This document shows, one piece after another, positions 59,574 through 64,000 of a stretch of 64,000 nucleotides of DNA; position 1 is the stretch's first letter, and each line of letters starts with the position of its first letter. The position numbers were made by a program, and so were the translations under genes. Below the pieces are notes generated by a model. That model did not search any database and had not been told where the DNA came from. It saw only the letters and a list, made by a program, of their open reading frames with translations. The stretch lies in assembly GCF_019049285.1 (NCBI RefSeq), contig NZ_JAGMUL010000045.1, forward strand, positions 47,823-111,822, written 5' to 3'. This stretch comes from Streptomyces sp. AC550_RSS872. Its GTDB lineage: Bacteria; Actinomycetota; Actinomycetes; Streptomycetales; Streptomycetaceae.

Positions 59574-60472
59574 GATGTGCCCTTCTCGGTTTTCTCGGTG
59601 TTCGGCTGTGCGGTACGTACGATCACACTCGGTGCGGCGGGCAACCGGAGGTCGTCCTCCACGGAGATGCTGGTGCGGATGCCGTACTCCTCGCGCAGTG
59701 CATCCAGGTACAGCCCATTGGCGCTCGCCTGGAACCTGTCGCGGAGCCGCTCCCCGTCCCCCACCGCGAGCACGGCGTACGGCGGGACCAGCGGCTTGTT
59801 GTCGACCAGTATCGCGTCGCCCGCCGCCCTGATCGCGGAGAGCGCGGTCAGCCGCTGCCCGTTGATGGCGATGGCCTCGGCACCGGACTCCCACAGCCCG
59901 TTGACCACGCGCTGCATGTCCCGGTCCTTGACACGGCCGGTGTCGGAGAATCCCGACGTCCCGCGCGGGTCGCCGTCGGCGCCGGTACCGGCCTCCTTGG
60001 CGTCGTTCACGACCAGCTTCACGCCAGGCCCGTGCACCTCGACTGAGCCGGCCAGGATGCCCACGAGCTCCGACTGGTCGCTGCCGCCGGTCGCCTTGAG
60101 CGCCTCCCGCTGCCGCGCGCTGACATCGTCACGCAGCTTGTCGACGCTCTCTTCCAACCGATCCGCCGCCGCGGTCTCACGGTCGATACGGTCGACGAGT
60201 TCCTCGCGCTCCTTGGCCACGACGGGCGCCGCGACCCGCGCCTGCGCGGCGCCCACGGTCACCACGAGCGCCGCGAGCACCAGTCCGGCTGCGAGCCCCA
60301 GCTTCGCCCTGAGCGTCTTCGGCAGGCCGCCCTCGCCGGCGGCCTTCTTACGGGCGGCCGCCTCGGCATAGCCGTCGTCGAGGCTGTGATCCATGACGTT
60401 GGTGAGCAGCGACATGGACGCGTCCGGACGCGGGGGGCGCGTAGGTGTGCTCCGAACGGGGGGCTGCGGCAT
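59570..60472 (-). CDS. DUF881 family membrane protein
   Basis: About 300 residues: a Pro/Arg-rich cytoplasmic start, one membrane helix (LGLAAGLVLAALVVTVGAAQA), a coiled coil, and a DUF881 domain (GILAGSVEVHGPGVKLVVND; LWESGAEAIAINGQRL). ATG 60472 is one of several possible starts (60481, 60415); none has a strong ribosome site. First gene after the strong terminator at 60522. Confidence 0.87.
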   Translation of the reverse strand: MPQPPVRSTPTRPPRPDASMSLLTNVMDHSLDDGYAEAAARKKAAGEGGLPKTLRAKLGLAAGLVLAALVVTVGAAQARVAAPVVAKEREELVDRIDRETAAADRLEESVDKLRDDVSARQREALKATGGSDQSELVGILAGSVEVHGPGVKLVVNDAKEAGTGADGDPRGTSGFSDTGRVKDRDMQRVVNGLWESGAEAIAINGQRLTALSAIRAAGDAILVDNKPLVPPYAVLAVGDGERLRDRFQASANGLYLDALREEYGIRTSISVEDDLRLPAAPSVIVRTAQPNTEKTEKGTS

Positions 60473-60521
60473 GCCGCACATCGTCGCACGTCGCCACCGA
60501 TACCTCCGAATGGCCCCACCG

Positions 60522-60562
60522 GCGTGCCGGACGGGCCCCTTGAGGAGGCCCGTCCGGCACGC
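60522..60562. terminator. Strong terminator between guanylyltransferase and DUF881 genes
   Basis: A perfect 16-bp stem, GCGTGCCGGACGGGCC / GGCCCGTCCGGCACGC, with a 9-nt loop, 15 bp past the guanylyltransferase stop codon. It isolates the DUF881 operon from the upstream gene. Confidence 0.9.
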
Positions 60563-60576
60563 GCGTGGTCCGTGCT

Positions 60577-63072
60577 TCAGTGACCGGCGCTGTCCACGAC
60601 CGCCGCCCATTCATCGAGCAGGGCCTGTGCGGACGCGTCGTCCGGCCCTTCCGCCCACAGATGCGTGACCGCCTCCGCCGGGTCGGGAAGGACCATCACC
60701 CAACGCCCGTCGGTCTCCACGACCCGCACACCATCAGTTGTGTCGACAAAGCGATCTCCGGCAGCTTCCACGACCCGCCGCATCACAAGCCCCTTGACGG
60801 CCCACGGAGTCGCAAGATCCCGCTTGATGACATGTGCCCGCGGGATCCGCGCATCGATCTGGCTGAGCGTGAGCTGCGTACGCGCCACCAGGCCGATCAG
60901 CCGCACAAAGGCCGCCGTACCGTCGAAGACGCTGCTGAACTCCGGAACGATGAACCCGCCCTTGCCGTCACCACCGAAGATCGTCGTGTCATCGCGGCCG
61001 ACCCGGGTCAGGTCGTCCGGCGAGGTCGTCGTCCACTCCACCTGCGTCCCGTGGTACGCCGCCACCTGCTCGGCGATCCTCGTGGTGGTCACCGGAAGCG
61101 CCACGCGGCCACTGCGCCGCTCTGCGGCCACGAGGTCCAGCATGACCAGCAGGGCACGGTCGTCCTCGACGATCCGCCCCTTCTCGTCGACCAGCGACAG
61201 CCTCTCGCCGACCGGGTCGAACCGCACGCCGAACGCCGCCCGGGCGGAAGCCACGATCTCTCCCAGCCGCACCAGCCCCGACCGCCGCGCATCCGCCGAC
61301 TCCGTGGGCCTGGACTCGTCGAGCCCGGGATTGATGGTCAGCGAGTCCACACCGAGCTTGCCGAGCAGACTGGGCAGCACAAGCCCCGCACTGCCGTTCG
61401 AGGCGTCGACGACGACCTTCAGCCCCGACTCCGAAATCCCCGTCGTATCGACGTTCCGCAGCAGCGATCCGGTGTAGGAGTCGAAGACACTGGCCGGAAA
61501 ATGCAGGTCCCCGATCTCACCCGGGAACGCACGCCGGTACTCCTGCCGCGCGAACACCCGGTCCAGCTTCCGCTGACTGCCTTGCGACAGGTCGGCTCCT
61601 CGCCCGTCGAAGAACATGATGTCCACGGAATCCGGCACTCCGGGCGTCGTCCGGATCATGATCCCACCGGCACTACCCCGCGCGGTCTGCTGCCGCGCCA
61701 CGGGCAGCGGTACGTTCTCCAGGTCGCGTACGTCGATGGCGCTGGCCTGCAACGCGGAGATCACCGCCCGCTTCAACGCCCGGGCACCACGGGAGTGGTC
61801 GCGGGCCGTCGTGACGGTGGACCCCTTCTTCAGGGTCGTCGCATAAGCGCCGGCAAGGCGAACGGCAAGCTCGGGCGTGATCTCCACGTTCAGGATCCCG
61901 GAGACACCACGGGCCCCGAAGAGATGCGCCTGGCCCCTGGACTCCCAGATCACCGAGGTGTTGACGAAGGCGCCGGCCTCAATGGTCTTGAACGGATAGA
62001 CCCGCACATTGCCCTGGACGATCGATTCTTCACCGATCAGGCACTCGTCCCCGATGACCGCGCCGTCCTCGATCCGGGCGGCGCGCATGATGTCGGTGTT
62101 CTTTCCGACGACGCAACCCCGCAGATTGCTGTGCTGCCCGATGTACACGTTGTCGTGGACGACAGCCTTATGCAGAAACGCCCCGCTCTTCACGACGACG
62201 TTCGATCCCACGACAGTGTGCTCCCGGATCTCCGCACCGGCCTCGACCTTGGCATAGTCCCCGATGTAGAGAGGTCCACGCAGAACGGCATCCGGATGCA
62301 CCTCGGCGCCTTCCGCCACCCACACACCCGGGGAGATCTCGAAGCCGTCGATCTCGACGTCGACCTTGCCCTCCAGGACGTCGGCCTGCGCCTTCACGTA
62401 GCTCTCGTGAGTACCGACGTCCTCCCAATAGCCTTCCGCAACGTACCCGTAGATCGGCTTGCCTTCCTTCATCAACTGCGGGAAGACATCGCCGGACCAG
62501 TCCACGGGAACGTCGGCCTCGACATAGTCGAAGACCTCGGGCTCCATGACGTAGATACCGGTGTTCACGGTGTCCGAGAAGACCTGCCCCCAGGTCGGCT
62601 TCTCGAGGAAGCGCTCGACCTGTCCTTCCTCATCCACGATCGTGATACCGAATTCCAGTGGATTGGGTACACGCGTCAGACAGACCGTGACCAGCGCACC
62701 CTTTTCCTTGTGGAAATTGATCAGCTCGGTGAGGTCGAAGTCGGTCAGGGCATCACCGGAGATGACAAGGAAAGCATCGTCCTTCAACGCCTCTTCGGCG
62801 TTCTTGACGCTTCCGGCGGTACCGAGTGGCTTCTCCTCATTGGCATAGCTGAGCTCCATTCCGAGCTCTTCACCGTCGCCGAAGTAGTTCTTGACCAGAG
62901 AGGCCAGGAACTGCACTGTCACGACGGTCTCATTCAGACCATGCCTTTTGAGCAGCCTCAGAACGTGCTCCATGATCGGCCGGTTGGCCACCGGCAGGAG
63001 CGGCTTGGGCATGCTTGAGGTCATGGGACGAAGGCGCGTGCCTTCACCCCCGGCCATCACGACGGCCTTCAT
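60577..63072 (-). CDS. Mannose-1-phosphate guanylyltransferase fused to a degenerate phosphomannomutase domain
   Basis: An 831-residue protein. Residues 1-235 are a nucleotidyltransferase (MAGGEGTRLRPMT; LVISGDALTDFDL), about 250-370 a left-handed beta-helix, and about 380-831 a phosphohexomutase-like domain. The mutase landmarks look lost: the Ser loop reads IMIRTTPGVPD, the metal loop reads FDPVGERL rather than DPDADR, and the sugar loop reads GGDGKGGF rather than GGEqSGH. It would make GDP-mannose for glycans, with the mutase part structural or regulatory. GAGGAGG precedes ATG. Confidence 0.88.
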   Translation of the reverse strand: MKAVVMAGGEGTRLRPMTSSMPKPLLPVANRPIMEHVLRLLKRHGLNETVVTVQFLASLVKNYFGDGEELGMELSYANEEKPLGTAGSVKNAEEALKDDAFLVISGDALTDFDLTELINFHKEKGALVTVCLTRVPNPLEFGITIVDEEGQVERFLEKPTWGQVFSDTVNTGIYVMEPEVFDYVEADVPVDWSGDVFPQLMKEGKPIYGYVAEGYWEDVGTHESYVKAQADVLEGKVDVEIDGFEISPGVWVAEGAEVHPDAVLRGPLYIGDYAKVEAGAEIREHTVVGSNVVVKSGAFLHKAVVHDNVYIGQHSNLRGCVVGKNTDIMRAARIEDGAVIGDECLIGEESIVQGNVRVYPFKTIEAGAFVNTSVIWESRGQAHLFGARGVSGILNVEITPELAVRLAGAYATTLKKGSTVTTARDHSRGARALKRAVISALQASAIDVRDLENVPLPVARQQTARGSAGGIMIRTTPGVPDSVDIMFFDGRGADLSQGSQRKLDRVFARQEYRRAFPGEIGDLHFPASVFDSYTGSLLRNVDTTGISESGLKVVVDASNGSAGLVLPSLLGKLGVDSLTINPGLDESRPTESADARRSGLVRLGEIVASARAAFGVRFDPVGERLSLVDEKGRIVEDDRALLVMLDLVAAERRSGRVALPVTTTRIAEQVAAYHGTQVEWTTTSPDDLTRVGRDDTTIFGGDGKGGFIVPEFSSVFDGTAAFVRLIGLVARTQLTLSQIDARIPRAHVIKRDLATPWAVKGLVMRRVVEAAGDRFVDTTDGVRVVETDGRWVMVLPDPAEAVTHLWAEGPDDASAQALLDEWAAVVDSAGH

Positions 63073-63187
63073 GTCGGAAGCGTCCTCCTCGAAGAGACGA
63101 CGGTTTAGCCGACTTCACCCGTCCAGATTGTCCCGCACTTTTCCACTGCGGGCCATCGAGCCGCTACGGCCGCTTCAATCCGCGAGT

Positions 63188-63796
63188 TCAATCGGCCATG
63201 GCGTCCGCACGGACCAGACGGCGGACTTGTACCACGTAGAGGACTCCTGCCCACCAGTACAGCGTCGTACCCCATCCGGCGAACGCCCATCCGAAAATAG
63301 CAGCCAGTGACGGGATCCATCCACTTCCGTCACTGAGCAGCAACAGCGGGAAGGCATACATCAGGTTGAAGGTGGCGGCCTTGCCAAGGAAGTTCACTTG
63401 CGGCGGCGGATAGCCATGCCGCCTGAGGATGCCCACCATGATCAGCAGAACCAGCTCACGCGCCAAAAGTACAGCCGTCAACCAGACGGGCAGAATCTCG
63501 CGCCAGGTGAGACCGACCAAAGTCGAGAGAATGTAGAGCCTGTCGGCCGCGGGGTCGAGAAGCCGGCCGAGGCTGCTGATCTGGTTCCAGCGCCGCGCGA
63601 GCTTGCCGTCCAGGTAGTCACTGACGCCACTCAAAGCCAGCACCAGGAGTGCCCAGCCGTCACTCTGCGGCCCACCGAACTCAGGCCTGAGAATCAGCCA
63701 CAGGAACAGCGGCACGCCAAGTAGCCGCGCCATGCTGAGGATGTTGGGGATGGTGAGGACCCGGTCCGTCTGAACGCGAGTCTCCTGGACCTCCAC
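63188..63796 (-). CDS. CDP-alcohol phosphatidyltransferase family protein (pgsA2-like)
   Basis: A 202-residue membrane enzyme with the full family motif D-x2-DG-x2-AR-x8-G-x3-D-x3-D (SDYLDGKLARRW, then LGRLLDPAADR). It transfers a phosphatidyl group from CDP-diacylglycerol to an alcohol, making phospholipid in the inner leaflet. The alcohol is unknown; glycerol phosphate or an inositol derivative are candidates. Position relative to the DUF881 block matches mycobacterial pgsA2. GTG 63796 has AGGAGG about 7 nt upstream. Confidence 0.88.
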   Translation of the reverse strand: MEVQETRVQTDRVLTIPNILSMARLLGVPLFLWLILRPEFGGPQSDGWALLVLALSGVSDYLDGKLARRWNQISSLGRLLDPAADRLYILSTLVGLTWREILPVWLTAVLLARELVLLIMVGILRRHGYPPPQVNFLGKAATFNLMYAFPLLLLSDGSGWIPSLAAIFGWAFAGWGTTLYWWAGVLYVVQVRRLVRADAMAD

Positions 63797-63852
63797 CCGG
63801 GGGCCTCCTGTGGGAAACGTACTGAAGATGCCCCCTGACCCTACCTCAACGC

Positions 63853-63896
63853 AAAAAAGCTCTGGCCCTCGGGCTGTAAGCCCAAGAGCCAGAGCT
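63853..63896 (-). terminator. rRNA operon terminator
   Basis: On the minus strand AGCTCTGGC pairs with GCCAGAGCT, with an inner GGGC/GCCC stem, followed by TTTTTT. It is an intrinsic terminator directly after the 5S gene. Confidence 0.92.
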
Positions 63897-63904
63897 CTAA
63901 AAGG

Positions 63905-64000
63905 AGTTCGGCGGCGTCCTACTCTCCCACAGGGTCCCCCCTGCAGTACCATCGGCGCTGTAAGGCTTAGCTTCCGGGTTCGGAATGTAACCGGGCGTTT
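63905..64000 (-). rRNA. rrf: 5S ribosomal RNA, partial (5' end beyond the window)
   Basis: The complement reads as the 3' ~96 nt of an actinobacterial 5S rRNA: CCGGTTACATTCCGAACCCG, then GAAGCTAAGCC, GCGCCGATGGTACTGC, and GTGGGAGAGTAGGACGCCGC. The first ~20 nt lie past the right edge. Being on the minus strand, the 23S and 16S genes should lie further right. Confidence 0.95.

Noticed and set aside
1..63904. tRNA genes or a phage integration site
   Set aside because: I saw no cloverleaf with a TTCGAATCC-type arm and anticodon stem, and no integrase apart from the Tn7-like transposase.

Overview
The window is high-GC actinobacterial chromosome, almost certainly Streptomyces. The evidence is dense GC-rich coding, GTG starts and GTGA/ATGA overlaps, Tat lipoproteins, a DUF5999 protein, typical streptomycete intergenic GC repeats, and synteny with the mycobacterial pgsA2-DUF881-garA-Rv1828-Rv1829-Rv1830-gcvB block. 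It starts inside an apolipoprotein N-acyltransferase gene. It ends inside a minus-strand 5S rRNA gene, so an rRNA operon enters from the right.

Positions 1-22 kb hold ordinary single genes and pairs. These are lnt, a Gfo/Idh oxidoreductase next to a decayed FAD-monooxygenase remnant, a DUF664 DinB-like protein, a lipoprotein, a TPR protein, ung, an orphan peptide-binding lipoprotein, two SDRs, a HipA-like kinase with a DUF3037 partner, a Tat Rieske protein, and an isochorismatase-fold protein without its catalytic residues. Next come a LysR/EamA divergent pair, a MocR regulator divergent from an NimA-like flavoprotein plus a PaiB protein, two more EamA exporters (one behind a Pro-rich leader peptide and hairpin), a ClpN-domain protein, an SRPBCC protein and a PadR regulator. 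A 178-bp tandem duplication lies across the ends of two convergent genes (14184-14539).

Positions 22139-27404 are a compact Tn7-like transposon. It has 13-bp inverted ends (TGT...ACA), 9-bp flanking direct repeats, internal repeats resembling TnsB sites, and an overlapping operon: TnsA-like endonuclease, a split TnsB, a TnsC/TniB ATPase, and a TniQ-like protein carrying four CxxC...CxxxC zinc modules. It holds one small convergent gene and no CRISPR or Cas gene. The transposase has Gly where the first DDE aspartate is expected and its N-terminal domain lies in another frame, so the copy may be inactive. It sits 33 bp upstream of a HAD phosphatase gene.

Positions 27.4-37.8 kb hold HAD, PhzF, CPBP-protease, glutamate-cysteine-ligase-like, conserved hypothetical and DUF5999 genes. 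A four-gene xylo-oligosaccharide unit follows: binding protein, two permeases and a secreted GH10 xylanase. Positions 37.9-45.8 kb are a full kdp locus read leftward: a 27-aa membrane ORF, kdpF, kdpA, kdpB, kdpC, kdpE, kdpD. An APC-family permease and a membrane/PH-like gene with an apparent frameshift follow. gcvP (glycine decarboxylase) lies behind a tandem glycine riboswitch.

Positions 53-64 kb hold a PRC-barrel protein, DNA polymerase IV and the conserved cell-envelope/regulatory block: MerR, DUF151 nuclease, FtsR-type MerR, FHA/GarA-like protein, DUF881, small basic protein, DUF881. They are followed by a mannose-1-phosphate guanylyltransferase fused to a degenerate phosphomannomutase domain, a CDP-alcohol phosphatidyltransferase, and the rRNA operon end.
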